Shown: positions 7,807-17,081, counted from the stretch's first letter. The stretch is DNA of 64,000 bases from Cellulomonas hominis (GCF_901521055.1 NZ_CABEGA010000051.1:53827-117826); one strand, 5' to 3'. Notes: generated by a model from the letters alone, not told the origin. Translations and numbers: made by a program.

Positions 7807-8934
7807 TCACCGGAAGCCGTCGAACAGGCTGTTGGCGCGGAACTCCGTGATCGAGTCGGTGTCGCCGTCGCGGACCTTGGACACCCAGTCCGCATCGCCG
7901 AGCAGCGCTCGCCCGACCGCGACGAGATCGAACTGGTTCGCTCGCAGCCGTGCGCGGATGTCGTCGAGCGGTGCGCTCTTGGCGCCGACGCCGGCGAAGA
8001 CCGACTCGAAGTCCTGGCCGCTGAGCCCCACGGACCCGACGGTGATGGTCGGCAACCCGCTGTAGAGCTTGACGAGCTCGGCGAGCGTCGCGGGACTGCC
8101 GTTGAACGCCGGCTGCCAGTAGCGACGCGTCGAGACGTGCATGATGTCTACGCCGGCGGCGATCGGTTCGACGACGGACCGCAGCTGCTCGGGGTCGTGG
8201 GCGACGCGCGCGCCGTAGTCACGGGTCTTCCACTGGGACAGGCGGAAGCTGATCGGCATGGCACGGCCGACTTCCTGGCGCACCGCCTGGATGACGTCGG
8301 TCGCGAAGCGTGTTCGATCGACCCCGTACTCGTCGGTGCGCGTGTTGCTGCGGTCCCAGAGGAACTGGTCGATCAGGAACCCGTGCGCGCCGTGGATCTC
8401 GACTCCGTCGAATCCGAGGTGCGCGGCGGTAGCGGCGGAGCGGGCGAACGCATCGATCGCCGCGTGCACTTCTGCGCGCGTCATCGCGACGCTGCTGTGA
8501 TCGCCGAGCCCGTCCGTCCCCGATGGCGAGAGGGCCCCGATGTGTGGGTCTGGCGACTCGACGGGCACTCGCTCGGCGCCGGCGTGCATCAGCTGGACCA
8601 TGATCCGGCCGCCGGCGTCGTGAACTGCGTCGACGACCTCTCCCCAGGCAGCGATGGCGTCTTCGCCGTACATGTTCGGCAGGAGAGGGTGGTTGCTGGC
8701 TGCCGGGTCGTCGACGAAGGTGCCTCCCGTGATGATCAGCCCGACACCGCCGGCTGCTCGACGGCGCAGGTAGTCCCGTTTGGCGGGGGTCGGGACGCCA
8801 CCGCGTGAGCGGCCGACGCCCATGGGTGCCATGACGATGCGGTTCGGCAGACGTACATCGCCGATCGTGATGGGCTGGAACAGAGGATCGGCGGTGACCG
8901 CGGGCGCCTCCTTGGCAAGTCCGGTGCCCGTCAT
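7807..8934 (-). CDS. NADH:flavin oxidoreductase / Old Yellow Enzyme family
   Basis: 375 residues, ATG at 8934 overlapping the stop of the MFS gene (ATGA). It is a single TIM-barrel OYE: FQPITIGDVRLPNRIVMAPM at the N-terminus, GLIITGGTFV, then FDGVEIHGAHGFLIDQFLWDRSNTRTDEYG with the His/Asn-type substrate pair (HGAH) and the FMN site near the C-terminus (FDLVAVGRALLGD). There is no C-terminal FeS/flavin extension, so it belongs to the short OYE class, which reduces activated alkenes with FMN and NAD(P)H. It is the last gene of the AvrD operon. Confidence 0.93.
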   Translation of the reverse strand: MTGTGLAKEAPAVTADPLFQPITIGDVRLPNRIVMAPMGVGRSRGGVPTPAKRDYLRRRAAGGVGLIITGGTFVDDPAASNHPLLPNMYGEDAIAAWGEVVDAVHDAGGRIMVQLMHAGAERVPVESPDPHIGALSPSGTDGLGDHSSVAMTRAEVHAAIDAFARSAATAAHLGFDGVEIHGAHGFLIDQFLWDRSNTRTDEYGVDRTRFATDVIQAVRQEVGRAMPISFRLSQWKTRDYGARVAHDPEQLRSVVEPIAAGVDIMHVSTRRYWQPAFNGSPATLAELVKLYSGLPTITVGSVGLSGQDFESVFAGVGAKSAPLDDIRARLRANQFDLVAVGRALLGDADWVSKVRDGDTDSITEFRANSLFDGFR

Positions 8935-10355
8935 CGTCCTGCTCCCTGCGGTGTGTGTGTCGGTGCGATGCGGATGACGGCCGCGGCCATGCCGGCGACC
9001 AGATAGGCGAGCGCGGCGATGATGAGCGCCAGCGTGGCGCTGGCGTACCAGTTCGTGGTGTTGGCCAGCAGACCGGAGAAGATCGCAACGCCGATGAGGG
9101 ATCCGACTTGACGGTTGACGTTGAGCATCGCGCCGGCGGTGCCGGTGTCGGCGGGGCCGACCGAGCTCATCATCGTGTCGGTCATGGCGGGCGAGGCGAG
9201 CCCCAGGCCCAGGTTCGCGACGGACATGAGCACGGCGAGAACCCAGTACGGGGTGCTGGCGTCGAGCACGACCGCGAGCCCGATGGTGGCCAGGGCTGCG
9301 GCCGCCATGCCCGCGACCATCAGCGCCTTGTTCCCGGTTCGGCCCGCGAGCCGGGAGAACGCGACGTTCCCGATCACGAACATCAGCATCATCGGGAGCA
9401 TCTGGAGGCCGGCCTGGGCGGCGGTGGCTCCTCGTTGCACCTGCAGCAGCAGGGCGAGGATGAACGCGATCCCGAACAGCCCCAGGTTGAGCATCGTGCC
9501 GACCGTGTTCGCGATGCTGAAGGTGCGGTTGGTGAACAACCGCGCCGGGTAGATCGCGTGGCCTCCTCGGGACTGCCACGCCGCGAACCCGATCGCGGAG
9601 ACGACGGCGACCGCGGCGCCCGCGATGACCCCCACCGAGCTCCACCCCTGCTCGGGTCCCTGCATGAGTGCGTACGCCGCGCCGGCGAGGAGCGCGACGA
9701 CGAGCGTGTGACCCACGGCCCGGATCACGCGGCCGGGGTCGGTCACCGCCTCGGGCAGGATCCGACGCGCGAGGAGGACGGTGAGCAGGCCGACCGGCAG
9801 GTTGATCCAGAAGATCACGCGCCATCCGCCGGCCCCGACCAGCAGCCCCCCGATGACCGGACCCAGGCCTGCCGCAGCCGCGCCCATGGCGGCCCACAGG
9901 CCGATCATCTTGCTGCGGACCTTGGGGTCGGGGAACGCCGCGGCGAGCAGGATCAGGGAAGCCGGCTGGAACAGTGCGGCGCCGACCCCCTGGACGACAC
10001 GCGCGCCGATCAGTGCCTCGATGCTCGGGGCGAACCCGGCGGCGGCTGAGGCGAGCGTGAAGACGGCCACGCCCGCGACGTACACCCGACGTGCGCCGAA
10101 CCGTGCGGCGAGGTCACCCGCGAGCAGCAGGAGCGCGGCGTAGGTGAGGACGTAGCCGTTGATGACCCAGCCGAGCTGGGAGACGGTGCTGGACAGGTCG
10201 CTCTGGATCGTCGCGGTGGCGACGTTCACCACGGTGACGTCGAGGTTGGCCAGCACGAAGCTCAGGCCAAGGGCCACGACCACGAATCGCGCGTCGCGGC
10301 CGCCGGGCAGTGTCGTCGCGTCCCGAGTGCCGACGTCGCTCTGCGCGTTGCTCAT
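8931..10355 (-). CDS. MFS transporter, DHA2 (14-helix) drug/metabolite exporter type
   Basis: 474 residues with about 14 hydrophobic segments. Motif A appears as LAGDLAARFGARRVYVAGV and motif C as LGPVIGGLLVGAGGWRVIFWINLPVG, the hallmark of DHA2 proton-coupled exporters. The N-terminus FVVVALGLSFVLANLDVTVVNVA is the usual DHA2 helix 1, with the LDVTVVN motif. The start overlaps the stop of the P-loop gene. In the context of an AvrD-family gene, it may export the product of the cluster, which is inference. Confidence 0.93.
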   Translation of the reverse strand: MSNAQSDVGTRDATTLPGGRDARFVVVALGLSFVLANLDVTVVNVATATIQSDLSSTVSQLGWVINGYVLTYAALLLLAGDLAARFGARRVYVAGVAVFTLASAAAGFAPSIEALIGARVVQGVGAALFQPASLILLAAAFPDPKVRSKMIGLWAAMGAAAAGLGPVIGGLLVGAGGWRVIFWINLPVGLLTVLLARRILPEAVTDPGRVIRAVGHTLVVALLAGAAYALMQGPEQGWSSVGVIAGAAVAVVSAIGFAAWQSRGGHAIYPARLFTNRTFSIANTVGTMLNLGLFGIAFILALLLQVQRGATAAQAGLQMLPMMLMFVIGNVAFSRLAGRTGNKALMVAGMAAAALATIGLAVVLDASTPYWVLAVLMSVANLGLGLASPAMTDTMMSSVGPADTGTAGAMLNVNRQVGSLIGVAIFSGLLANTTNWYASATLALIIAALAYLVAGMAAAVIRIAPTHTPQGAGR

Positions 10356-11050
10356 CGAGCGGCCTCTGCCCGGTCGACCTCGTCGGTGACGTCCATCGAT
10401 GCCATGTCGTGCTTCGCGGCTTCGATCGCGATGTCAACGGGGATGACCTTGCGCAGGTCCAGGGCGTCAGTGATCCGGGTCAGTCGGTCCGCGAGCGAAC
10501 CTCCGATGACGTGGTGCGGGATGTCCAGCTCTCGGAGCGTCGTCAGCAGCAGCTCGTCACACAGGCCGCGGAACCGCTCGGAGACGGGCCGGTGTCCGTC
10601 GGCGGCCAGGGGGAACTCGATCGGCAGGTGGATGAAGACGTCATAGCTGCTCTTGGCGTGCCGCTTCGCGACCTGTCCGACGGCGTCCATGACGTCGTCG
10701 AAGACGCGCTCGGTCTCGGTGAGCTCGCGGTGCTCCTGGACGTCGTCAGTGGGGTGGATGCCGGTGAAAGTCCGGATCTTGCCGTAGACCCACTCGTGGA
10801 GCGAGGAGCCGTCGGAGACGTAGCCGTCCGGCAGGTGGCTCTCGTGAACGGCGCGCTCCGCGTAGCGGATCATGCCCAGCTGTACGAGGTCGGCGGCGGT
10901 GGCCTCCTCGAGCCGCTTGCCTGGCAGAGCGTCGGGCAGGATCTCGCGCATCGTCTTCGCGCGGGTCTGCGGGATGCCGGTGAGGTGCGCCAGGGCCAGG
11001 GAGGTGGTGGTCTTGCCGGAGGAGTAGGTGCCGGAGATGGCGATGCGCAT
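10352..11050 (-). CDS. P-loop NTPase/kinase, NadR-like AAA family
   Basis: 232 residues. An N-terminal Walker A, GTYSSGKTT (residues 7-15), begins a kinase-like P-loop fold; later a Walker-B-like segment YDVFIHLPIEFPL and LLLTTLRELDIPHHVIGG follow. The overall pattern resembles the nicotinamide riboside kinase domain of NadR and related AAA_28 proteins. No DNA-binding domain is fused. It lies between the AvrD-family gene (3-base gap) and the exporter gene (overlap), so it probably contributes a phosphorylation step or energy-dependent step to the same pathway. The substrate is unknown. Confidence 0.8.
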   Translation of the reverse strand: MRIAISGTYSSGKTTTSLALAHLTGIPQTRAKTMREILPDALPGKRLEEATAADLVQLGMIRYAERAVHESHLPDGYVSDGSSLHEWVYGKIRTFTGIHPTDDVQEHRELTETERVFDDVMDAVGQVAKRHAKSSYDVFIHLPIEFPLAADGHRPVSERFRGLCDELLLTTLRELDIPHHVIGGSLADRLTRITDALDLRKVIPVDIAIEAAKHDMASMDVTDEVDRAEAAR

Positions 11051-11053
11051 GGG

Positions 11054-12094
11054 TCAGCCCTTCTGAGACGCGGTGAGGGAGAGCTCGTCGGCGACTCGCG
11101 CCGGGAGCTGGTGAGCGAGCGAGTAGGAGCAGGCGAGGCCCTGGAAGGATCCGACGAAGTCGGAGGTGCGGAACGTGGCGTCCCCGATCGGCGTGAGCCG
11201 GGTGCGCGCGATGGTGGCGACCATGGTGAACGGCGCGTCGATGGCCCGGTGCGGGGTCGACGCGGCCACGGCGGCCTTACGCATCCACAGCGTGTTGGAC
11301 TCGCTGCGATCGAAGCCGTCGAGGTCATACAGCAGTGCCTGAGCGATCTGCGGATGCGCGGTCATCGCATCGAGCATCGACACCGCCGGCCGGTAGGCGC
11401 CCCCGAGGTCGTCGCGCATGCTCCCGTCGCCGTCCCAGCCGTCGATGCGGACGCGCGCGCTGACGGTGGATGCGTCGTCGCGGCGGACGTCGTCGATGAG
11501 GTGGCTCCGGGCGGTGTAGCCGGCGCCGTAGAAGCGGCCTGCGTTCTCTCCCAGCACGTCGTCTGCGTCGCCGATGACACCGGCCTCGTGCCGGACGCCG
11601 AGCACGTCATGCTCGATGCGCAGGCGCACCTTCACCGACCCGATACGGCAGTCCAGGTCGGACACGAAGCCCAGCGCCAGCGGGCCGTTGTTGGGCTGGG
11701 TCGACGCGACCGTCGCAGACACCGGGAAGTCACCCAGGTCCTCTTGTGGCGCGGCGCCCGCACGGAAGTCGGCAGACCGGACCCACGCCTGCGACCGACC
11801 GAGCGGGCTGAGGGCATACAGACGCATGAGCAGGAGCTCGGACGCCTCCACCGCCATCACGAACGCATCGATCGTCGACAGGTGCGGGGCCAGCGAGCTG
11901 GTCGCCTTCACCGACCAGTCCTGCGGGTACATCAGAGCGCCTCGGGACGAGACCTGCAGTCGTCCGTCGGGCGTCACCACGACCTCAGTCGCGCTCAGGC
12001 GGTGACGGACCTTCTGGAAGCCCTCACCGAAGAACCTCGTCGACGCCGGACCCAGATGCGCGTCGATCGTCTGACCATCTACCCATGCCCCCAT
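11054..12094 (-). CDS. AvrD family protein
   Basis: 346 residues, start at the ATG at 12094 with GGGAGGT 6 bases upstream. The N-terminal LGPASTRFFGEGFQKVRHRL, the central SELLLMRLYALSPLGRSQAW and the two-fold hotdog-like pattern of beta strands recall AvrD, the Pseudomonas syringae enzyme needed for syringolide (C-glycosyl lipid elicitor) production; homologues occur in actinomycetes. It is the first gene of a four-gene operon (AvrD, P-loop NTPase, exporter, OYE) controlled by a divergent MarR gene. The family assignment is from memory of the family pattern, so moderate certainty; the chemistry here is unknown. Confidence 0.72.
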   Translation of the reverse strand: MGAWVDGQTIDAHLGPASTRFFGEGFQKVRHRLSATEVVVTPDGRLQVSSRGALMYPQDWSVKATSSLAPHLSTIDAFVMAVEASELLLMRLYALSPLGRSQAWVRSADFRAGAAPQEDLGDFPVSATVASTQPNNGPLALGFVSDLDCRIGSVKVRLRIEHDVLGVRHEAGVIGDADDVLGENAGRFYGAGYTARSHLIDDVRRDDASTVSARVRIDGWDGDGSMRDDLGGAYRPAVSMLDAMTAHPQIAQALLYDLDGFDRSESNTLWMRKAAVAASTPHRAIDAPFTMVATIARTRLTPIGDATFRTSDFVGSFQGLACSYSLAHQLPARVADELSLTASQKG

Positions 12095-12106
12095 GGAGAC
12101 CTCCCG

Positions 12107-12121
12107 CAACTATTCGAGTTG
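12107..12121. promoter_or_regulatory. Candidate MarR operator in divergent promoter region
   Basis: Short inverted repeat CAACT-ATTCG-AGTTG, 12 bases upstream of the AvrD-family start. The 91-base gap to the MarR gene also holds a second AT-richer stretch (CTTGAACCGTACTAG, about 12129-12145). One or both could bind the MarR protein. The arms are only 5 bases, so this is a candidate only. Confidence 0.4.
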
Positions 12122-12185
12122 GGCGCCTTGCTTGAACCGTACTAGACAAAGAGGTTTCACAGGGCGCCCGGTCTACACTGGTCCA

Positions 12186-12614
12186 ATGGGTGAACGGAGC
12201 GAGGAGCGCAGCGACCGCACGAGGACCATCCGCGAGCTGGTGTTCGCGCTCTCGCGCGAGCTTGCCGAGGAGGTCCGCGAAGCAGTCACGGACCTCAACC
12301 TCACGACCACCCAGGCGAACGTCATCCGCGACCTAGGTGCGCCGATGACCCAGAAGCAGCTCGCAGGAGCTCTCTGCTGCGAGCCCTCGAACGTCACGTT
12401 CGTCGTCGACAAGCTGGAGACCCGCGGCCTGGTCGAGCGGCGACCACACCCGACCGACCGGCGCTCGAAGGTCCTGCACCTGACGGACGAAGGCCGGGCG
12501 GTCCGGACGGCGATGATCGACCGTTTCGAGGCCCGCACGTCACTCGGTGCGATGAGCGACGCCGAGCGCGAGCAGCTCGAGGTCCTGCTCCGGCGGGCGA
12601 GCAGCGGCAGGTGA
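12186..12614 (+). CDS. MarR family transcriptional regulator
   Basis: 142 residues, ATG at 12186. The winged helix is complete: TTTQANVIRDLGAPMTQKQLA, then LCCEPSNVTFVVDKLETRGL as recognition helix, and the wing RRPHPTDRRSKVLHLTDEGR. It is divergent from the AvrD operon and is its probable repressor. A cysteine pair (LCCEP) lies just before the recognition helix, which could make it redox-sensitive; this is speculation. Confidence 0.92.
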   Translation: MGERSEERSDRTRTIRELVFALSRELAEEVREAVTDLNLTTTQANVIRDLGAPMTQKQLAGALCCEPSNVTFVVDKLETRGLVERRPHPTDRRSKVLHLTDEGRAVRTAMIDRFEARTSLGAMSDAEREQLEVLLRRASSGR

Positions 12615-13112
12615 CCGGCGACGCGCGGTGGGAACGGCCCGCGCGCAGGCGGCGGGTGTCAGTCCGAGACCAGCGAGCATGGGTGTCGACGATCGACTGG
12701 GAGGCCACCTCGCCGGTGCGCACCTGGCAGACCTCGGGCATCGCGACCATGCGTGCCTTGGCCCCGACACCGCACCGGAAGGCGTCGTCCGAGAGCGCTT
12801 TCAAGGTTGGCCGGATGCCCTGACCGAACGCGGGTCGGACCCCTCCCTGATGCCGGTTCTGCACACCACCACCGTTCGAGGCCGGCCTTGGAGCGGCACT
12901 GGTGGTCGCGGTGAAGCGTCGGCGCAGACGCCGCGGGCCGCAGCCTTGATCGCCGCGCGGCACGTCACACCGGTCAACCATCTCCACGCCGAGGTGGTCC
13001 GGCTCAGACGCGCGTTGGCGTCCACCTGAACAGGATCACGGTCCTGTCCGGTGCAGTCATGCCCGCGCTGCGCGGATGTCGTCGGCGAGCGGGGCCGGCG
13101 AGATACGTTCCG
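12615..13112. other. Non-coding or unrecognised interval
   Basis: 498 bases between the MarR gene and the phage-like gene. Open frames exist on both strands but none has a convincing start, codon pattern or recognisable protein. The compositionally biased translations look like decayed sequence. I see no RNA gene or clear terminator in it. Confidence 0.5.
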
Positions 13113-13661
13113 TCACCACGGGGTTCCGTCGAGGTGGACCTCGAGCCGTGCCGTCTTGGCGACGCATCGCGCCCACTGCCCCAGCACGGCGCGAGGCATG
13201 GCCCGCCGGGTCTGTCGTGGCGCAGCGCGAACTGCTCGCAGTCGTGGGGCCGCCGGTTTGCCGCGGGGGTCGACGGTGAGAAGTCCCCACCCGCCTGGGA
13301 GGCCGTCGACGACCATCGCTGCGTCCGGGACGACGAGCCACCACCGGTCGCAGTACTGCGACCACATCTGAGCCTTCGCGGGCTCACGCAGCTCGGCGAG
13401 CACGTCTGCGTGGGACACCCTGACGTCGAACCCGTGCAGCTCGGCCCGCCCGTAGGTGTCCAGGACGAGGTAGTCCGCGATCCGGTCGACGTCCCTGCGG
13501 TACGTCGACGAGGTCGGCACGTGTGCGGCGCGCACGTAACGGTCCGTGGCGGTGCCGGGTCGCAGAGCGGTGTAGCGCTGGCGCAGCATCCGCAGCATCC
13601 GATCCTCCGTCCACGGCTGTTCCACCAGCCTGAGGAGCGCCCGGTCGAGGGGCCCGCTCAT
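13113..13661 (-). CDS. MmcB-like DNA repair/phage-associated protein
   Basis: 182 residues, ATG at 13661 overlapping the previous stop (ATGA). The central part reads AELHGFDVRVSHADVLAELR, then PAKAQMWSQYCDRWWLVVPD, followed by GLPGGWGLLTV. This matches the PD-(D/E)XK-like proteins of actinophages and prophages annotated as MmcB-like (pattern GFEIKVSRSDW..EL..P.K......CDRWWLVV). They are thought to act in DNA repair with damage-inducible polymerases. Together with the next gene it looks like a small phage-derived remnant; no other phage genes are nearby. Confidence 0.65.
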   Translation of the reverse strand: MSGPLDRALLRLVEQPWTEDRMLRMLRQRYTALRPGTATDRYVRAAHVPTSSTYRRDVDRIADYLVLDTYGRAELHGFDVRVSHADVLAELREPAKAQMWSQYCDRWWLVVPDAAMVVDGLPGGWGLLTVDPRGKPAAPRLRAVRAAPRQTRRAMPRAVLGQWARCVAKTARLEVHLDGTPW

Positions 13662-14341
13662 GAGGCGTCCCCGTCGGCGGCAGCGACGCGGGCAGTCACG
13701 TGCGCGAGCAGCCGGCGCAGGACCTCGACGTCCTCGATCGAGGCGAGCTGGTGGGCGACGTCGCCCCACGGCACGGCGTCGGGGTCGGGGCCGTCTGGCG
13801 TGCCGGCGGCGACGGTGCCGAGCAGGTCGATCAGCCCGACCGCGTCGCGGTTCGGCGACGAGTCCTGGCGTCGGACGGGCAGCGGTGTCACGGTCACCGG
13901 CCTCCGCGAGCCTGCAGCCCTGACCTTGGACTCCACGCGGTCCATCGCTGCGATGTCCAGCTCTGCTCCCGGCTCCTCAGAGCGGCCCAGCTCCACTTGT
14001 CGAGCTCCGAGCGCGATCCGTACGTTCGCGGCCTCGCGGGCGGTCAGCTTCACCTCGGACAGCTCGACTGCGGTCCTCGCCGGGCCGACGGCAGGGACGG
14101 GGGCGGTGAAACGGTGCGGCCCGCGCGGTGCACGGACCGGCTGCCCGATCGCCGACAGGAGGTTCAGCGCGGCGTTCAACGCCTCCGTACGGGTGTGCCC
14201 CTCCCGCACGTCCTGTGGTCCGTCTCCGTTCTGGGCGGCCAGAGCGATGCGCAGGTGAGCACGCGCCGCGGCGGTCGCTTGCCGCACCCGCAGCTCTCGC
14301 CCACCCGGCTTCGGTCGCTCGATGACATCCCCGTCAGACAT
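13658..14341 (-). CDS. Hypothetical protein upstream of the MmcB-like gene
   Basis: 227 residues, ATG at 14341 (an earlier in-frame GTG at 14470 would add a low-complexity Pro/Arg segment). It is hydrophilic, helix-rich and Ala/Arg-rich, with no recognisable domain, signal or membrane segment. A repeated helical texture (TAREAANVRIALGARQVELG; EALNAALNLLSAIGQPV) is visible. The stop overlaps the ATG of the MmcB-like gene, so the two are an operon. Function unknown. Confidence 0.6.
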   Translation of the reverse strand: MSDGDVIERPKPGGRELRVRQATAAARAHLRIALAAQNGDGPQDVREGHTRTEALNAALNLLSAIGQPVRAPRGPHRFTAPVPAVGPARTAVELSEVKLTAREAANVRIALGARQVELGRSEEPGAELDIAAMDRVESKVRAAGSRRPVTVTPLPVRRQDSSPNRDAVGLIDLLGTVAAGTPDGPDPDAVPWGDVAHQLASIEDVEVLRRLLAHVTARVAAADGDAS

Positions 14342-14658
14342 GGGCAGGCGCCTCCTCGTGGACTCGTTCGGCGCGGCTGCACCGCCCCCGGTCACAGGCG
14401 GTGGGGGTCGACCTCCGACGTTCTTCAGGGTTCCAGGCGACGCACCCCTCGTGCGACGCTGCATGGCCACCTACGCGGTCGGACACCACCCGGAACCAGC
14501 CACCGACACGTACCACTCAGTCCGAGCGCGGGGCACCACCTACGCAGGGATTTCGGTGGGAGGTGCGCGTCCACAGTGGTCGGTGTCCGCCGCGTCTCTC
14601 GTCCGACGAGCCGCTGGCGCCCGTCGAGCGGACCGGCGTGGCGTCGCTGGATGTCCCC
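14342..14658. promoter_or_regulatory. Divergent upstream region of the FG-GAP surface protein
   Basis: 317 bases without a supported gene. A hairpin CACCGCC-N10-GGCGGTG (about 14380-14403) is visible. The region must carry the promoter of the surface-protein gene on the plus strand and that of the minus-strand pair, but no confident -35/-10 pair can be picked. Confidence 0.4.
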
Positions 14659-16836
14659 ATGTCACGTGCCCTCACGTCCACCGCAGCCGCCTGCCTCGCA
14701 GCGATCGGCGGCGTGCTGCTCGCCCCACCGGCCGCAGCCGCCTCCCACGAGCTGGAGGAGGACCACATCTTCACGGTCCCCGACCCGCGAGCGACCGGCT
14801 ACGACGTCGACCTCGACGGTGACCTCGCCGTCTACACGGGCCGCTACCAGTCCACGTCCGCCGCCGGCACCGGCCTCGTCCAGGTGGCCAGCTGGACGGA
14901 CAGCGGGGGTCAGGCCGGCTGGGGCGTCACTGATCTTCCGGTTCCGGCGGATGCCCGCGGTTTCGGCGCCTCCGTCGCCGCCGACGAGGCGACCGGCCGG
15001 GTCGTGGTCGGCGCGCTCACCACGCAGCAGGTCGTCGTCTACACGCAGGCGGAGCCGGGCGACTGGCAGGTCGAGAGGGTCCTGACCGCACCGGCGCACC
15101 CGCGGGTCGGCACGGTGCGGGGATTCGGGGAGAGCGTCGCGCTCGACGGCGACACCCTCGTGGTCGGCGCCCCGAACAGCACCGTCGACGACCGCGCGAA
15201 CGCCGGCGTCGCGTACTCCTTCGACCTCAGCACCGGCGCAGGGTCCACCCTGGTGCCCGGCGCGGATCAGGTGATCGGCGACGCCATCGCGGGGCAGGAC
15301 GTGGCCGTCGCGGGCGGCGTGATCGCGGTCGGCGCGCCGCAGGTGCGCCGCACCCTGGACTTCTACGGCAGCACGTTCCGCGTCGGCGGCGTGTACGTGT
15401 GGGAGGCCGCGAACCTCGAGTCGAGCCCGTCGCTCACCAGCCAGCCCGTCGGTGAGGAGATGAAGTCGATCCCCCCGGGCACCGGCGGCGGGCCCGCGTT
15501 CGGGTACAGCCTCGCGATCGTCGACGACCGGCTCTACGTCGGCTCCCCGCTCGAGGTGAACTACACCGCCGACGACGCCGCCGACCCCACCGGTGGGTAC
15601 AACGCCACCTCGGTCGACGAGGGCACCACCACGCAGGGCGCCGTCTACGTCTACGACGTGAGCGACCCCAGCGCGCCGGGGCAGGTCGGCGGCAAGATCG
15701 TGCCCCCTCCGCACACCTGGGCCTTCGGCCACTCCGTCGCCGTCACCGGGGACGTCCTGCTGGCCTCCGGCTACCACTCCGCCGACGGGCGACTCGGCCA
15801 GGTCTACGCCCTGGACCCGAGCGCCGTGGACCCCGCCGTCCCCGACGACGCCGGACTGCTGCGCCAGGTCGTCGAGCCGGCGCAGACCCTGCGCGGGTCC
15901 GACATGGGGCCCGGCGCCCGGTTCGGCAGCAGCGCGCTCGGGCACGGCCTGGCGGTCTCCGGCGACCGCGCCGCGATCGCCGGGTTCCCCGCCAGCACCG
16001 CGGTCAGCGGCAAGGTCTACGTGTTCGAGGGCGTCAGCGGCGAGACCACCTCGGTCACCGTCCCGGACGTCGGCGTCGAGTACGGCCGGCCCGCGACCGT
16101 GACGGCCGCCGTCACCGGCGCGTCCGCCGCGGCAGCCGTCGTCACCGTCGGCGGCGTCGAGGTCCCCGGCGCGTCCGTGACCGCCGGCACCGTCTCCGTC
16201 GGGCTCGCCCCCTCCGCGTTCCCCGCCGGTGAGCACGCCGTCACGGTCACGGTCCTCTCCGCGGTCGACGGGGTCGAGCTCGCCACCGGTCACGGAACGC
16301 TCCGGGTCTCCCCGGCGGCGACCGTCACCATCCTGGGTGCGGCCGCCGACGCCGAGGCGGGACAGCCCGTCTCGGTCACCGGCGCGGTGACCGCCGAGCA
16401 CGGCACCGTGCCGACCGGCTCGATCGACCTCGTGTCCGGCGGGCAGGTCGTCGCCGCGGCGCAGATCGGCGCGGACGGCGGCTTCCGGGCCGAAGTGCCC
16501 GCCGAGTCGGTCACCGCGCCCGCCCTCGCGCTCGAAGCCCGGTACGCCGGCGACGTGAACCACCTCGCGTCCACGGGAGCGTCCACGATCGACGTGCTGC
16601 CCCCGGCGGTCCCCGAACCGACCCCAGGGCCGGAGGGGCAGGGACCGGGTGCGGGGGTCGACCAGACGTCGAGCGACGCCGACACGGACCGTCCCGCCCT
16701 GCGCATCGGCCCGCTCGCTGCGACCGGCGTCGCCGGTCTCGGTGCGCTGTGGCTGCTCGGGGCGGTGCTCACGGGCGGCGGCGTCGCCCTGGTGCTGCGC
16801 GCGCGTCGGACCCGGACCGACGGGCGTCTGCCGTGA
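14659..16836 (+). CDS. Secreted FG-GAP beta-propeller surface protein with LAATG sortase signal
   Basis: 725 residues from the ATG at 14659. Signal peptide of about 27 residues ending PAAAA. The body has about six FG-GAP-like blades, each with the pattern F-G-x-S-V/L-A, a short strand and L-V-V-G-A-P or similar (GFGESVALDGDTLVVGAPNS; FGHSVAVTGDVLLASG). Then come two Ig-like Big_3/Big_5-type domains (about 460-640), a Pro/Gly linker, and a cell-wall sorting signal: LAATG, a hydrophobic helix and RARRTRTDGR. The motif is of the LAxTG class used by class E sortases of high-GC actinobacteria. Likely an adhesin or cell-surface binding protein; ligand unknown. Confidence 0.85.
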   Translation: MSRALTSTAAACLAAIGGVLLAPPAAAASHELEEDHIFTVPDPRATGYDVDLDGDLAVYTGRYQSTSAAGTGLVQVASWTDSGGQAGWGVTDLPVPADARGFGASVAADEATGRVVVGALTTQQVVVYTQAEPGDWQVERVLTAPAHPRVGTVRGFGESVALDGDTLVVGAPNSTVDDRANAGVAYSFDLSTGAGSTLVPGADQVIGDAIAGQDVAVAGGVIAVGAPQVRRTLDFYGSTFRVGGVYVWEAANLESSPSLTSQPVGEEMKSIPPGTGGGPAFGYSLAIVDDRLYVGSPLEVNYTADDAADPTGGYNATSVDEGTTTQGAVYVYDVSDPSAPGQVGGKIVPPPHTWAFGHSVAVTGDVLLASGYHSADGRLGQVYALDPSAVDPAVPDDAGLLRQVVEPAQTLRGSDMGPGARFGSSALGHGLAVSGDRAAIAGFPASTAVSGKVYVFEGVSGETTSVTVPDVGVEYGRPATVTAAVTGASAAAAVVTVGGVEVPGASVTAGTVSVGLAPSAFPAGEHAVTVTVLSAVDGVELATGHGTLRVSPAATVTILGAAADAEAGQPVSVTGAVTAEHGTVPTGSIDLVSGGQVVAAAQIGADGGFRAEVPAESVTAPALALEARYAGDVNHLASTGASTIDVLPPAVPEPTPGPEGQGPGAGVDQTSSDADTDRPALRIGPLAATGVAGLGALWLLGAVLTGGGVALVLRARRTRTDGRLP

Positions 16837-17081
16837 ACGAGGAGAACCCCGGCGCCGGCGCGCGCGACGATCACGGCCCGGCGAACAGGCACCGGACGTG
16901 GCTACCGCTCGGCGTCGTCCTCATCGGCGTCGCGATGATGCTGAACGCGACCCATGCGCCGCGCTGGGCGATGCTCTGCGTCCTCGTGCCGGGCGTCGTG
17001 ATCACCGTCGCGGGGATCCGCGCCAGCGTGGGCAGAGCGCCCGGGGACGACGCCGGCGAGCGGCGCACCAGGGACCGTTGA
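16833..17081 (+). CDS. Small two-helix membrane protein
   Basis: 82 residues, GTG at 16833 overlapping the stop of the surface-protein gene (GTGA). Two hydrophobic helices (LPLGVVLIGVAMMLNAT and AMLCVLVPGVVITVAGI) are flanked by hydrophilic ends. No family is recognised. The coupling suggests expression with the surface protein, perhaps as an accessory of secretion or anchoring, but nothing shows this directly. Confidence 0.6.
   Translation: MNEENPGAGARDDHGPANRHRTWLPLGVVLIGVAMMLNATHAPRWAMLCVLVPGVVITVAGIRASVGRAPGDDAGERRTRDR

Noticed and set aside
12628..13029. 133-codon plus-strand frame after the MarR gene
   Set aside because: No recognisable protein, no RBS, biased composition.
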